Shown here: piece by piece, positions 27,986 to 35,754 of the stretch
Position numbering within the stretch: position 1 is the stretch's first letter
Layout of the letters: each line of letters opens with the position of its first letter
Source of the DNA: Tabrizicola fusiformis
GTDB lineage: Bacteria > Pseudomonadota > Alphaproteobacteria > Rhodobacterales > Rhodobacteraceae
NCBI RefSeq assembly: GCF_013328815.1
Contig: NZ_JABUHN010000007.1
Span: 62,001 to 126,000, forward strand
Direction: 5' to 3'
Length of the DNA: 64,000 bases
Made by a program: the position numbers and the translations under genes
Notes under the pieces: generated by a model
What the model saw: the letters and a program-made list of their open reading frames with translations, nothing else
Databases searched by the model: none
What the model was told of the DNA's origin: nothing

Positions 27986-27999
27986 ACCGAATATTCGGT
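27986..27999 (+). promoter_or_regulatory. Candidate TetR-type operator
   Basis: ACCGAATATTCGGT is a perfect 14-base palindrome ending 12 bases before the start of the TetR-like gene. Palindromes with an ACCGAATATTCGGT or GACCGAATATTCGGTC core are typical upstream of TetR-family genes, so autorepression is likely. The -10 box would be expected to overlap it. Confidence 0.65.
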
Positions 28000-28011
28000 C
28001 ATCCTTGCGCC

Positions 28012-28509
28012 ATGTCCCGCACCCGCACCCTGCCCGATACGGAAATCTATGCTCAGGTTCTGACCGCGCTTGAAACGCACGGCGAAAAATCCGTCAGTTT
28101 CGGCAATCTGTCTCGGGCCACGGGCCTTGCGCCGGCGACCCTTGCACAGCGCTATGGCAGCGTGGACGGAATGCTGCGCGCGGCCCTCACCTCCGAATGG
28201 GCGCGGCTGACAGAGGCGCTGGAAACAGCGGTGCTTGATACGTCAAAGGGCGCTCAGGGCCTCTTGAAAACGCTGCCCTGCCCCAGTGCCGCCGTTCTGG
28301 CCAGCAGCCTGCGCGACCCCGAGTTGCGTGCCCAAGCAGCTGATTGGCGGGCCCGGGTCGAGGCGCTGCTTTCGGTCCGGCGCGGCGGCGGCCCGAAAGG
28401 CGCCGAGGCCGCCGCGCTGATCTTTGCCGCATGGCAGGGGCGTCAGATGTGGGAGGCCGCTGGCGGCAAAAGCTTCCGCCTTGCCGAAGTGATCAAACGG
28501 CTGGGTTAG
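28012..28509 (+). CDS. TetR-like transcriptional regulator (short)
   Basis: A 165-residue protein. The N-terminal 50 residues form a TetR-type helix-turn-helix: YAQVLTALETHGEKSVSFGNLSRATGLAPATLAQRYGSVDGMLRAAL. The C-terminal ligand domain is short for the family (usual length about 190-220), with an Ala-rich helical pattern. A perfect palindrome lies immediately upstream. It ends in overlap with the stop of the convergent GlsB-type gene. Ligand and targets are unknown; the neighbouring genes on the same strand are not obviously regulated. Confidence 0.75.
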   Translation: MSRTRTLPDTEIYAQVLTALETHGEKSVSFGNLSRATGLAPATLAQRYGSVDGMLRAALTSEWARLTEALETAVLDTSKGAQGLLKTLPCPSAAVLASSLRDPELRAQAADWRARVEALLSVRRGGGPKGAEAAALIFAAWQGRQMWEAAGGKSFRLAEVIKRLG

Positions 28510-28739
28510 CGCGCGAACCGCCGCCACAGCCAGATCAGCAAAAGCGCGCCCATCACCGCGCCGACGAATCCGGCCATCCAGCCTGCCATCATCAACAGCG
28601 CCCGCAGGGCAAAGCCACCCAGAAGCGCGCCCGCCACCCCGATGACGATGGTGGTCGGTATATCCGCCTCCCAGCGCATCAGCCGGGTTGCCAGAAACCC
28701 AGCCGCCGCGCCGACGATGATCAGAAGGACGATGCCCAT
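28506..28739 (-). CDS. GlsB/YeaQ/YmgE-family stress-associated membrane protein
   Basis: A 77-residue membrane protein with three hydrophobic segments (about 2-18, 27-45 and 51-70). The Gly-rich turns GAAAGFLATRLM and GVAGALLGGFALR are typical of the transglycosylase-associated (GlsB/YeaQ/YmgE) family; function is not established. The ATG 28739 lies inside the end of the EVE-domain gene (19-base overlap), so the real protein is the C-terminal part of a longer open frame. Its stop overlaps the stop of the opposite TetR-like gene. Confidence 0.8.
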   Translation of the reverse strand: MGIVLLIIVGAAAGFLATRLMRWEADIPTTIVIGVAGALLGGFALRALLMMAGWMAGFVGAVMGALLLIWLWRRFAR

Positions 28740-29209
28740 TGCCCGGTCTCCGCTGCTTCCCCCGCAATATGGGGGCTTGCGGCGGCATTTGGAATGCCCT
28801 GCATCGCGCGGGCGATCACTGCAAAATCGCGGCGGCTGATCTCGCGGTGGCCATAGCGGAACACCATGCCCCAACCCGCCTGCCCGCGCGTCAGGTCAAG
28901 CTGTTCAAGCAGCGGGCGGATCGGCGCCGGCGGCAGATCCTGCCAGATCACCTGCCGCCGCCACGGCACAAAGCCACCCCCCATGTCATGCTGCCACGCC
29001 GCCCCTTCGGCAACCCGGCCGATGGCGGTAAAGGCCATCACCGGCGCACCGCCCTGCCGGCTGTCGCGCGGCGAATAGATCACCACGCCGTCGCCCGGCA
29101 TCATCCGCCCCAAGGGCGCCACCTTGCCATGGCAGGCTTGCACGATCCCTTCGCCCCGCCCCCGCGCCGCATGATCGGCCGAGGCGGTCACCACCCAATA
29201 GCGTTCCAT
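28721..29209 (-). CDS. EVE-domain protein
   Basis: A 162-residue protein of the EVE (PUA-like) family. The opening RYWVVTASADHAARG and the segment GKVAPLGRMMPGDGVVIYSP match the family, in which similar domains bind modified bases in DNA or RNA. The aromatic, basic centre FVPWRRQVIWQ also fits. Ligand is unknown here. It is in a two-gene run with the GlsB-type gene, overlapping it by 19 bases. fmt, on the same strand, begins 57 bases beyond its start region but is a separate unit. Confidence 0.82.
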   Translation of the reverse strand: MERYWVVTASADHAARGRGEGIVQACHGKVAPLGRMMPGDGVVIYSPRDSRQGGAPVMAFTAIGRVAEGAAWQHDMGGGFVPWRRQVIWQDLPPAPIRPLLEQLDLTRGQAGWGMVFRYGHREISRRDFAVIARAMQGIPNAAASPHIAGEAAETGQWASSF

Positions 29210-29266
29210 AAGACCCTCCGTTTCCCGATGAGTCTAACGTCATGCCCCTGTCAGAACCTGTCAGGA

Positions 29267-30160
29267 TCAGCCCAGAACCGGCGGCAATTGCAGGCCGTTC
29301 AGGATGTCGCGCGCCGGTGCGGGCCGCTTGCCCTCGCGTTGCGCCTCGGTCACCTCGACCGCGCCATGGCCGCAGGCCACTGTAAAACCATGCAGCACCT
29401 GCCCCGGGGTGCCCTGTCCCTCGACCAGGCGGGAGCGGAGCAGCTTCACCCGCTCGCCGCGGATCTCGCACCAAGCGCCGGGAAAAGGCGACAGACCGCG
29501 GATTTGCCGGTCCACCTCAACCGCGGGGCGGCTCCAGTCGATCCGCGCCTCGGCCTTGTCGATCTTGGCGGCATAGGTCACGCCCGCCTCGGCCTGCGGC
29601 ACCGCAGGCAAGGGCAGCGCGGCCAGCGCCCGCAGAATGGCCGCAGCACCCAGCGCCGAAAGCCGGTCATGCAATTCCGCCGTGGTCTCTTCGGCGCCGA
29701 TCCGCACCGCCTCGCGCAACAGCACCGGCCCGGTATCCAGCCCCGCCTCCATCTGCATGATGCAGATGCCGGTTTCGGCATCCCCCGCCATGATCGCGCG
29801 GTGGATCGGCGCCGCCCCGCGCCAGCCCGGCAGCAGGCTGGCATGGATGTTCAGGCAGCCAAGGCGCGGCGCATCCAGAACCACCTGCGGCAGGATCAGC
29901 CCATAGGCCACCACCACCGCCACATCGGCGTTCAGCGCGGCGAATTCCGCCTGCACCGCGCCGTCGCGCAGGCTGACCGGATGGCGCACCGGCAGGCCCA
30001 GTTGCAAGGCGCGGGCGTGAACCGCCGTCGGCCTGTCGGCCTTGCCCCGCCCGGCCGGGCGCGGCGGCTGGCAATAGACGGCGACAACCTCATGGGCGGC
30101 ATGAAGCGCCTCAAGCACCGGAACCGAAAACTCCGGCGAGCCCATGAAGACCACTCTCAT
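29267..30160 (-). CDS. fmt: Methionyl-tRNA formyltransferase
   Basis: A 297-residue Fmt that formylates initiator Met-tRNA. It opens [19 protein letters not shown], has the active-site region [27 protein letters not shown] with the catalytic Asn-His pair, and [18 protein letters not shown]. The C-terminal OB-fold follows. The ATG overlaps the stop of the deformylase-like gene by four bases (30157-30160), so it is the last gene of the def-def-def-fmt operon, a natural pairing because deformylase removes the formyl group that Fmt adds. Confidence 0.96.
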   Translation of the reverse strand: MRVVFMGSPEFSVPVLEALHAAHEVVAVYCQPPRPAGRGKADRPTAVHARALQLGLPVRHPVSLRDGAVQAEFAALNADVAVVVAYGLILPQVVLDAPRLGCLNIHASLLPGWRGAAPIHRAIMAGDAETGICIMQMEAGLDTGPVLLREAVRIGAEETTAELHDRLSALGAAAILRALAALPLPAVPQAEAGVTYAAKIDKAEARIDWSRPAVEVDRQIRGLSPFPGAWCEIRGERVKLLRSRLVEGQGTPGQVLHGFTVACGHGAVEVTEAQREGKRPAPARDILNGLQLPPVLG

Positions 30161-30660
30161 CCGCGCTTCCTGACCTTTTCCGCCTTGGCAATCAGCATCT
30201 TGCGTTTCAGGGGCGAGAGGTGGTCGAAATACATCTTCCCCGCCAGATGGTCGATCTGATGCTGCACCGAGGTCGCCCAGAGGTTCACGAAATCCCGTTC
30301 CTCCAGCACGCCTGCCGCATTCAGGAACCGCACCGTCACCGCCCGGGGCCGCCGGATCACCGCCGAGACGCCTGGCAGGTTCGGGCTGGCCTCTTCATGT
30401 TCGCGGAACTGGACCGAGGCGTGCAACACCTCGGGGTTGGCCATCAGCACCGCCTCGCCCCGGGCCTCGGAGCAATCGACCACGGCCAGCCGCAGCGGCA
30501 CGCCGATCTGCACCGCGGCCAGACCATAGCCCGGCATCGCCTCCATCGTGTCCACCATATCGGCCCAGACCGCACGCACCGCATCGGTGATTTCGGCGAC
30601 ATCGGCAGCGGGTTGGCGCAGAACCTGCGCGGGCCATGGCAGACAAGGGCGGGCGGTCAT
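30157..30660 (-). CDS. Peptide deformylase-like protein, predicted inactive
   Basis: A 167-residue protein with clear peptide-deformylase fold similarity to its two upstream neighbours but altered active-site motifs. Motif I is GYGLAAVQ (44-51; usual GxGLAAPQ). Motif II, usually EGCLS, is EASPN, which aligns Ser92 with the metal-ligand Cys. Motif III is HQIDH (134-138) instead of HEIDH, so Gln135 replaces the catalytic Glu. Both His ligands remain. In known deformylases these Cys and Glu are essential, so catalysis is not expected. A binding or regulatory role is possible. It is coupled by four-base overlaps to the genes on both sides. Confidence 0.85.
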   Translation of the reverse strand: MTARPCLPWPAQVLRQPAADVAEITDAVRAVWADMVDTMEAMPGYGLAAVQIGVPLRLAVVDCSEARGEAVLMANPEVLHASVQFREHEEASPNLPGVSAVIRRPRAVTVRFLNAAGVLEERDFVNLWATSVQHQIDHLAGKMYFDHLSPLKRKMLIAKAEKVRKRG

Positions 30661-31139
30661 TGCAAAGCCTCTTCGGCGGCGGCCCGTTCGGCCGGGGAAA
30701 TCCGGTCCAGCGTCAGGATACCGTCCAGATGGTCATATTCATGCTGGGCACAGATTGCGGCAAATCCGGTCAGGGTTTCTTCCCGCGCCGCGCCATCCAG
30801 ATCGCTCCACCGCAGACGGATTTCCTTCGCCCGCTCAACCCGCGTGGTCACCCCGGGCAGCGACAGGCAGCCCTCTTCACCCCAGACCCGTTGCGGCGCG
30901 CGCCATGTGATCAGGGGGTTCACCATGACCTGCGGCGCCCGGACGCCCTGTTTCCATGTCGCATCCATCACGAACAGCCGCAGCAAAACTCCCACCTGCG
31001 GCGCAGCAAGCCCGCGCCCCGGTGCGGCATACATGGTTTCCAGCATATCCGCCGCCAGCGCCGCAACATCGCCCGTGACCGGGGCACAGCGCGTCTCAAG
31101 CCGCTCATCCGGCCAGCGCAGGATCGGCAAAACCGCCAT
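30657..31139 (-). CDS. def: Peptide deformylase, second paralogue
   Basis: A 160-residue deformylase with the three motifs intact: GRGLAAPQ (41-48), EGCLS (Cys91) and HEYDH (133-137). Metal ligands are Cys91 and the two His residues; Glu134 is the catalytic base. It should remove N-formyl groups from nascent proteins. It is shorter at the C-terminus than the first copy. The ATG overlaps the stop of the first copy by one base and its own stop overlaps the next gene by four bases. Confidence 0.93.
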   Translation of the reverse strand: MAVLPILRWPDERLETRCAPVTGDVAALAADMLETMYAAPGRGLAAPQVGVLLRLFVMDATWKQGVRAPQVMVNPLITWRAPQRVWGEEGCLSLPGVTTRVERAKEIRLRWSDLDGAAREETLTGFAAICAQHEYDHLDGILTLDRISPAERAAAEEALQ

Positions 31140-31654
31140 CAGCCCTGCCGCGCCCGCTCACGCTTGAGCTTTTCCATCTTGCGCGTGATCATCTGCCGCT
31201 TTAGCGGGCCGAGATAGTCGATGAAAAGCTTGCCTTCCAGATGGTCGATCTCATGCTGCACGCAGGTCGCCCAGAGGCCGGAAAACTCCCGCTCCTGCTG
31301 CGTGCCGTCCAAGGCGATCCACTCCACCCGCACCAAGGCCGGGCGCTTTACCTCGGCATATTGATCGGGGATCGACAGGCACCCCTCCTCATAGGTGGTC
31401 ACATCTTCCGAAGCCCAGACCACACGGGGGTTGATCAGCACCACAGGCTCAGGCGGGCCATCCTTGATGCAATCCATCACGATCAGGCGCTTGGTGACAC
31501 CGACCTGCGGCGCGGCAAGGCCGACGCCCGGCGCATCATACATTGTTTCCAGCATATCCGCCGCCAGATCGCGGATTTCGGGCGTGATCTCGCCCACAGC
31601 CTCGCAAGGCTTCTTGAGGCGCGGGTCGGGATGGATGAGGATGGGCCGGATCAT
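31139..31654 (-). CDS. def: Peptide deformylase, first and most canonical copy
   Basis: A 171-residue deformylase with GVGLAAPQ (43-50), EGCLS (Cys92) and HEIDH (134-138, Glu135), the full set of catalytic and metal-binding residues. The C-terminal helix is long and basic (LKRQMITRKMEKLKRERARQG), typical of the ribosome-docking tail of bacterial enzymes. It heads the operon def-def-def(inactive)-fmt; a 198-base gap upstream separates it from the C-S lyase gene and probably holds promoters for both. Confidence 0.96.
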   Translation of the reverse strand: MIRPILIHPDPRLKKPCEAVGEITPEIRDLAADMLETMYDAPGVGLAAPQVGVTKRLIVMDCIKDGPPEPVVLINPRVVWASEDVTTYEEGCLSIPDQYAEVKRPALVRVEWIALDGTQQEREFSGLWATCVQHEIDHLEGKLFIDYLGPLKRQMITRKMEKLKRERARQG

Positions 31655-31721
31655 ATCGGCGATTTACGGCGCCAAGGGGTTTGGCGCAAGAGGAAGGCAC
31701 CGGCACGGCGCGAAGACCATT

Positions 31722-31823
31722 ATCCGAACAGACTTCCTGATCTGAACACAAAATCGGCATGATGTTCCGATTTTTCGATCAAATCAGGAATGACTTCCCG
31801 ACAACCATGATATAATCAGAACA
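31722..31823 (+). promoter_or_regulatory. Cluster of ATCNGAACA boxes upstream of the C-S lyase gene
   Basis: Four nine-base boxes fit ATCNGAACA: ATCCGAACA (31722-31730), ATCTGAACA (31740-31748), ATCGGAACA on the minus strand (31763-31771) and ATCAGAACA (31815-31823). The second and third face each other as an inverted pair. Two related copies, ATCAGGAAG (minus, 31733-31741) and ATCAGGAAT (31783-31791), lie between. The last box overlaps a TATAAT (31811-31816). This looks like an operator array of one regulator. Confidence 0.55.
31811..31816 (+). promoter_or_regulatory. Candidate -10 box for the C-S lyase gene
   Basis: TATAAT is a perfect -10 sequence placed 37 bases before the ATG. A matching -35 is not clear at 16-18 bases upstream, which would suit a promoter dependent on an activator bound to the ATCNGAACA boxes. 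Confidence 0.5.
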
Positions 31824-31852
31824 AACGACGCGACACCACAGGCAGGATCACC

Positions 31853-33025
31853 ATGGATTTCGACACTCCGATCAACCGTTTCGGCACCCATTCCGTGAAA
31901 TGGGATTCGATGGAGGGCCTCTATGGCGTGCCCGCCTCGGACGGGATCGCAATGTGGGTTGCCGATATGGATTTCCGCCCGCCAGCCTGCGTGCAGCGCA
32001 CGCTGGAAGGGATGCTGGCCCATGGCGTCTATGGCTATTACGGCGAGGATGGCGCCTATCTTGACGCGATCCGCTGGTGGATGGCCGAACGGCACGGCTG
32101 GTCTGTCGAACGTGAACAGGTGTTCACCACGCATGGTCTGGTCAACGGCACCGCCATGTGCATCGACAGTTTTTCCAAACCGGGTGACCGGATCGTGCTG
32201 ACTACGCCGGTCTATCACGCCTTCGCACGCATCATCAAAGCGGCGGGGCGTGAAGTGGCCGAAATGCCGCTTGCCAATGTGAACGGTCGTTATGAAATGG
32301 ATTTTGCCGCATGGGATGCGGCGATGACCGGCCGCGAAACCATGATGATCCTCTGCTCGCCACACAATCCGGGCGGTCGGGTCTGGACCGCGGCCGAGTT
32401 GCGGGGCGTGGCTGATTTTGCCAAGCGCCACAACCTGATCCTTGTGTCGGATGAAATCCACCACGATCTGGTGATGCCGGGCCACAAGCATATCCCGATG
32501 ACGCTGGCCGCACCCGATATCGCCGACCGTCTGGTGATGATGACGGCCACGACCAAGACCTTCAACATCGCAGGCGCCCATTCCGGCAATGTGATCATCG
32601 CCGATCCGCTGCTGCGCAAACGCTTTGCCGATCGCATGATGGCAATGGGCGTTTCGCCCAACAGCTTTGGCCTTTTCATGGCCACTGCCGCCTATTCCCC
32701 CGAAGGTGCCGCCTGGGTCGATGCACTGACCACCTATCTTGACGGCAACCGCAAGCTCTTCGATGCCGGGATCGCCGGTATTCCGGGCCTTGCCTCGATG
32801 CCGCTTGAGGCGACCTATCTGGCTTGGGTCGATTTCGCCGGCACCGGCATGACGCAGGCCGAATTCATTGAACGCGTGCAGAAAGGCGCCCGCATCGCCA
32901 CCAACCATGGCAGCGCCTTCGGCACGGGCGGGGAAAGCTTCCTGCGTTTCAACCTCGCTACACCTCGGGCCACTGTCGCGCGGGCGGTGGAACGGCTGCA
33001 AAAGGCCTTCGCCGATCTGCAATGA
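31853..33025 (+). CDS. PatB/MalY-type PLP-dependent C-S lyase
   Basis: A 390-residue fold-type I PLP enzyme of the MalY/PatB group (cystathionine beta-lyase or cysteine-S-conjugate lyase). The PLP lysine is K235 in ATTKTFNIAG; the cofactor Asp is D200 in LVSDEIHHDL; SPHNPGGRVW is the typical Asn-containing motif. Opening residues DTPINRFGTHSVKWD are family-like. Substrate within the group is not determinable; cystathionine or another cysteine thioether is likely. AGGA lies six bases before ATG 31853. Its last bases overlap the start of the L,D-transpeptidase gene (ATGA). Confidence 0.9.
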   Translation: MDFDTPINRFGTHSVKWDSMEGLYGVPASDGIAMWVADMDFRPPACVQRTLEGMLAHGVYGYYGEDGAYLDAIRWWMAERHGWSVEREQVFTTHGLVNGTAMCIDSFSKPGDRIVLTTPVYHAFARIIKAAGREVAEMPLANVNGRYEMDFAAWDAAMTGRETMMILCSPHNPGGRVWTAAELRGVADFAKRHNLILVSDEIHHDLVMPGHKHIPMTLAAPDIADRLVMMTATTKTFNIAGAHSGNVIIADPLLRKRFADRMMAMGVSPNSFGLFMATAAYSPEGAAWVDALTTYLDGNRKLFDAGIAGIPGLASMPLEATYLAWVDFAGTGMTQAEFIERVQKGARIATNHGSAFGTGGESFLRFNLATPRATVARAVERLQKAFADLQ

Positions 33026-33552
33026 GGCGGCTGGCGCAGATTTTTGCGACGCTCGCCCTGCTGGCCGTGACCGGGCTGGGGCTTGCGGCGTTATATCTGC
33101 GCCCGGCCCCGATGCCCCTGCCGCCGCTGACCGGCCAGATCGAAAGGATCGTGATCGAAAAGGCGGCGCGGCGGATGGTTCTGGTCCAAAATGGAATAAT
33201 CGTTCGGGAATACAGCATCGCCCTTGGTTTCGCTCCGCAGGGCGACAAAAGCCGTCAGGGCGACGGCCGCACGCCCGAGGGGGTTTTCCGCATCGACCGG
33301 CGCAATGATCGGTCGGCCTATCACCTGTCGCTCGGCCTTGATTACCCCCGCCCGCAGGATCGCGCCCGCGCGGCGGCGGGCGGGTTTGACCCCGGCGGCG
33401 ACATTATGATTCATGGCCAGCCCAATGCGCTGCCCGATACGGCGGTGCTGAAAGGCGACTGGACGGCGGGCTGTATCGCCGTCTCGAATGCCGAAATGCG
33501 TGAAATCTGGGCCGTGACCGCAACGGGAACCGAGGTGGAGATTCGCCCCTAG
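33022..33552 (+). CDS. L,D-transpeptidase (YkuD family)
   Basis: A 176-residue periplasmic enzyme with an N-terminal signal anchor (about 8-27). The catalytic motif is HG at 131-132 and the nucleophile Cys151 in TAGCIAVSN, matching the HX14-17[S/T]HGChN pattern except that the residues after Cys are IAV instead of V/IRM. It should cross-link or modify peptidoglycan stems. It overlaps the C-S lyase gene by four bases. Its TAG stop shares CTAG (33549-33552) with the convergent next gene. Confidence 0.85.
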   Translation: MRRLAQIFATLALLAVTGLGLAALYLRPAPMPLPPLTGQIERIVIEKAARRMVLVQNGIIVREYSIALGFAPQGDKSRQGDGRTPEGVFRIDRRNDRSAYHLSLGLDYPRPQDRARAAAGGFDPGGDIMIHGQPNALPDTAVLKGDWTAGCIAVSNAEMREIWAVTATGTEVEIRP

Positions 33553-33899
33553 GCTTTGGGCAGATAGCCCACCGGGGCGTTTTCATCCCGCCAATAGTCC
33601 AACGCGGGTTTTTCCGTCACCGCCGTTGCCCGCTTGAAGCTGCAAACCAGCTCGCCCCCCTCAACCTCCGAGGCGATGATCAGGCATTGCAGCACATGCC
33701 GCGCGCCGTCGAACACATCGACCAGACCGCGCAGATGGCTGATGGCCCCGGCCTCAAGCGCCATGCCATCCACCCAAAGCCGCAAGATGGGATGCTCCAC
33801 CTCACCCACCCGCAGGCGCAGCCGCGAGCGGCGCCTTGCCCGGCTGACCTGAGCGGCATGAAGCCCGTCGCTGATCTCTTTCGGCAGGAATTCCAGCAT
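33549..33899 (-). CDS. Conserved hypothetical protein
   Basis: A 116-residue soluble protein with no motif I recognise. It begins MLEFLPKEISDGLHAAQ and is rich in Arg near the N-terminus (SRARRRSRLRLRVG), then an acidic, hydrophobic half. The ATG 33899 is chosen because AGGGAGG lies seven bases upstream; the open frame further upstream lacks coding character. It is divergent from cobD with a 178-base gap that carries a palindrome at 33984-33999. Function unknown. Confidence 0.7.
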   Translation of the reverse strand: MLEFLPKEISDGLHAAQVSRARRRSRLRLRVGEVEHPILRLWVDGMALEAGAISHLRGLVDVFDGARHVLQCLIIASEVEGGELVCSFKRATAVTEKPALDYWRDENAPVGYLPKA

Positions 33900-33983
33900 G
33901 ATCGCCTCCCTGACCCTATCCTGTCGCAGGAAAAGGTTAACACCATGACAGCCAAGCACATGTTGCCGAAATGCTGTGCGCAC

Positions 33984-33999
33984 GTTGCATCTATGCAAC
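33984..33999 (+). promoter_or_regulatory. Palindrome in the cobD / hypothetical-gene divergent region
   Basis: GTTGCAT-CT-ATGCAAC, perfect seven-base arms. It is 85 and 78 bases from the starts of the two divergent genes. No cobalamin riboswitch signature was seen here, so a protein operator is more likely. The binding protein is unknown. Confidence 0.4.
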
Positions 34000-34077
34000 A
34001 AAATCGTGCAGCAGCCCCTGTTGCCTTTGGCCGCCGGATCGGCTTTCACTCCCGCGCCGCTGCCAAGGAATGCGCCG

Positions 34078-34989
34078 ATGACCGCCCTTCTGCTGATCCC
34101 CGCGATGATTCTCGACGCAGCCCTTGGCGAGCCGCGCAGCATCTGGAGCCGCTGGCCGCATCCCGCCGTGCTGATGGGCCGGCTGATCGCGGCGCTGGAT
34201 CAGCGTTTCAACCGCGGGGATCAGCGGCGGGCGCGGGGCATCGCGGTGATGGCCGCGCTGGCGCTGGCGGCGATTGCGCTGGGGATGGCGATTGCCGCCC
34301 TGCCGGGGGGATGGGCGCTGCAAATCGTGGTGGCCGCGGTCCTTCTGGCACAGAAAAGCCTTGTGCAGCATGTGCAGGCGGTCGGCGACGCGCTGCGCCT
34401 GTCACTGGGTGACGGGCAGCGGGCCGTGGCGATGATCGTCGGGCGCGATACCGCCGTGCTGGATCGTTCGGGCGTGGCGCGTTCGGCCATCGAAAGTGCA
34501 GCCGAGAATTTCTCGGACGGGGTGATTGCCCCGGCCTTCTGGTTTCTGATCGGTGGGCTGCCGGGGCTTTTGCTTTGCAAGATCACCAACACCGCCGACA
34601 GCATGATCGGCCACCGCACCCCCCGGCATGAAGAGTTCGGCTGGGCCGCCGCCCGGTTCGACGACCTCTTGAACCTGATCCCGGCGCGGTTGTCGGCACT
34701 GCTGCTGGCCCTTAGCCATGGCTGGACCGATCCGCGCCCGATCCTGCGCGATGCGCCGCTGCACCGTTCGCCCAATGCCGGCTGGCCCGAGGCGGCGATG
34801 GCCATGGTGCTGGACGTGGCGATTGCCGGCCCGCGCAGCTATCACGGCAAGCTGACCGATTACCCCTGGGTCTGGCCTGAGGGACGGCATGACCTGAACC
34901 CCGATGACATCGACCGCACGGTCGCGGCGCTTTGGCGCGGCTGGCTGGCAATGCTGGCGCTGACCGCCATCGTGGCGGTTGTCGTCTGA
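34078..34989 (+). CDS. cobD: Adenosylcobinamide-phosphate synthase CobD/CbiB
   Basis: A 303-residue integral membrane protein of the CobD/CbiB family, which joins aminopropanol (phosphate) to adenosylcobyric acid in late cobalamin synthesis. The start PAMILDAALGEPRSIWSRWPHPAVLMG is typical, with later KITNTADSMIGHRTPRHEEFGWAAARFDDLLNLIPARL. Four or five hydrophobic segments are visible. No other cobalamin gene is adjacent, so it is separated from any B12 cluster. Start ATG 34078 is the first codon giving the family N-terminus. It overlaps the next gene by one base (TGATG). Confidence 0.93.
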   Translation: MTALLLIPAMILDAALGEPRSIWSRWPHPAVLMGRLIAALDQRFNRGDQRRARGIAVMAALALAAIALGMAIAALPGGWALQIVVAAVLLAQKSLVQHVQAVGDALRLSLGDGQRAVAMIVGRDTAVLDRSGVARSAIESAAENFSDGVIAPAFWFLIGGLPGLLLCKITNTADSMIGHRTPRHEEFGWAAARFDDLLNLIPARLSALLLALSHGWTDPRPILRDAPLHRSPNAGWPEAAMAMVLDVAIAGPRSYHGKLTDYPWVWPEGRHDLNPDDIDRTVAALWRGWLAMLALTAIVAVVV

Positions 34990-35753
34990 TGTTTGAGGTT
35001 GCAACCGAACTGGCGCTGATCCTGATGGCCGCCGCTTTTCTGGCGGGCTTTGTCGATGCCATTGCCGGGGGTGGCGGACTGATCACCGTGCCGGTGCTGC
35101 TGTTGTCCGGCGCCCCGCCGGTGGTGGCGCTGGCCACCAACAAGTTGCAGGGCACCTTCGGCGCAGCCACCGCAACGCTGGCCTATGCGCGCGCCGGGCA
35201 GGTCCGGCTGGCCGATCAATGGTCCATGGCGCTGGTCGCGGCAGGGGCGGGAGCCGGGGGCGCCCTAATCGCCCATCAGGTGCCCGCCGATGTCCTGCGG
35301 CTGATCATGCCGGTGGTTCTGGTGGCCATCGCGGCCTTTTTCGCGCTGAAACCGGGGCTGACCGACGCCGACCGGGTGCAGCGCATGGCGCCGGGGCTGT
35401 TCACGGTGACCGCCGTGCCACTGATTGCCGCTTATGACGGGTTCTTCGGGCCGGGCACCGGCAGCTTCTTCATGCTGGCTTTCGTGATGCTGGCAGGCTT
35501 CGGCGTGCTGAAGGCAACGGCGCATACCAAATTGCTGAACTTCGCCTCCAATCTCGGCTCACTGGTGGTCTTCGCTCTGGGCGGCGCGATCTGGTGGAAG
35601 CTGGGGCTGGTCATGGCCGTGGCACAGGTCGCGGGGGCGGCACTGGGCGCCCGGCTGGCGATGCGGGTGGGGGCACGGCTGATCAAGCCGCTGCTGGTGG
35701 TGACATCCTCGGCCCTTGCGGCGCGGCTGATCTGGCAGGTTTGGGCGGCATAG
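34989..35753 (+). CDS. TSUP-family sulfite/anion permease (TauE/SafE type)
   Basis: A 254-residue inner-membrane protein with about eight hydrophobic segments and the TSUP pattern AGFVDAIAGGGGLITVPVLLLSG and the second repeat half GFFGPGTGSFFMLAF. Family members move sulphur-containing or other organic anions; substrate unknown. It is coupled to cobD by one-base overlap (TGATG), which suggests common transcription though not shared function. Its stop is followed directly by the REP-like inverted pair. Confidence 0.9.
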   Translation: MFEVATELALILMAAAFLAGFVDAIAGGGGLITVPVLLLSGAPPVVALATNKLQGTFGAATATLAYARAGQVRLADQWSMALVAAGAGAGGALIAHQVPADVLRLIMPVVLVAIAAFFALKPGLTDADRVQRMAPGLFTVTAVPLIAAYDGFFGPGTGSFFMLAFVMLAGFGVLKATAHTKLLNFASNLGSLVVFALGGAIWWKLGLVMAVAQVAGAALGARLAMRVGARLIKPLLVVTSSALAARLIWQVWAA

Positions 35754-35754
35754 C

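Noticed and set aside
33900-34077. Cobalamin riboswitch before cobD
   Set aside because: No B12-box-like conserved segments and the region is too short for the full fold.
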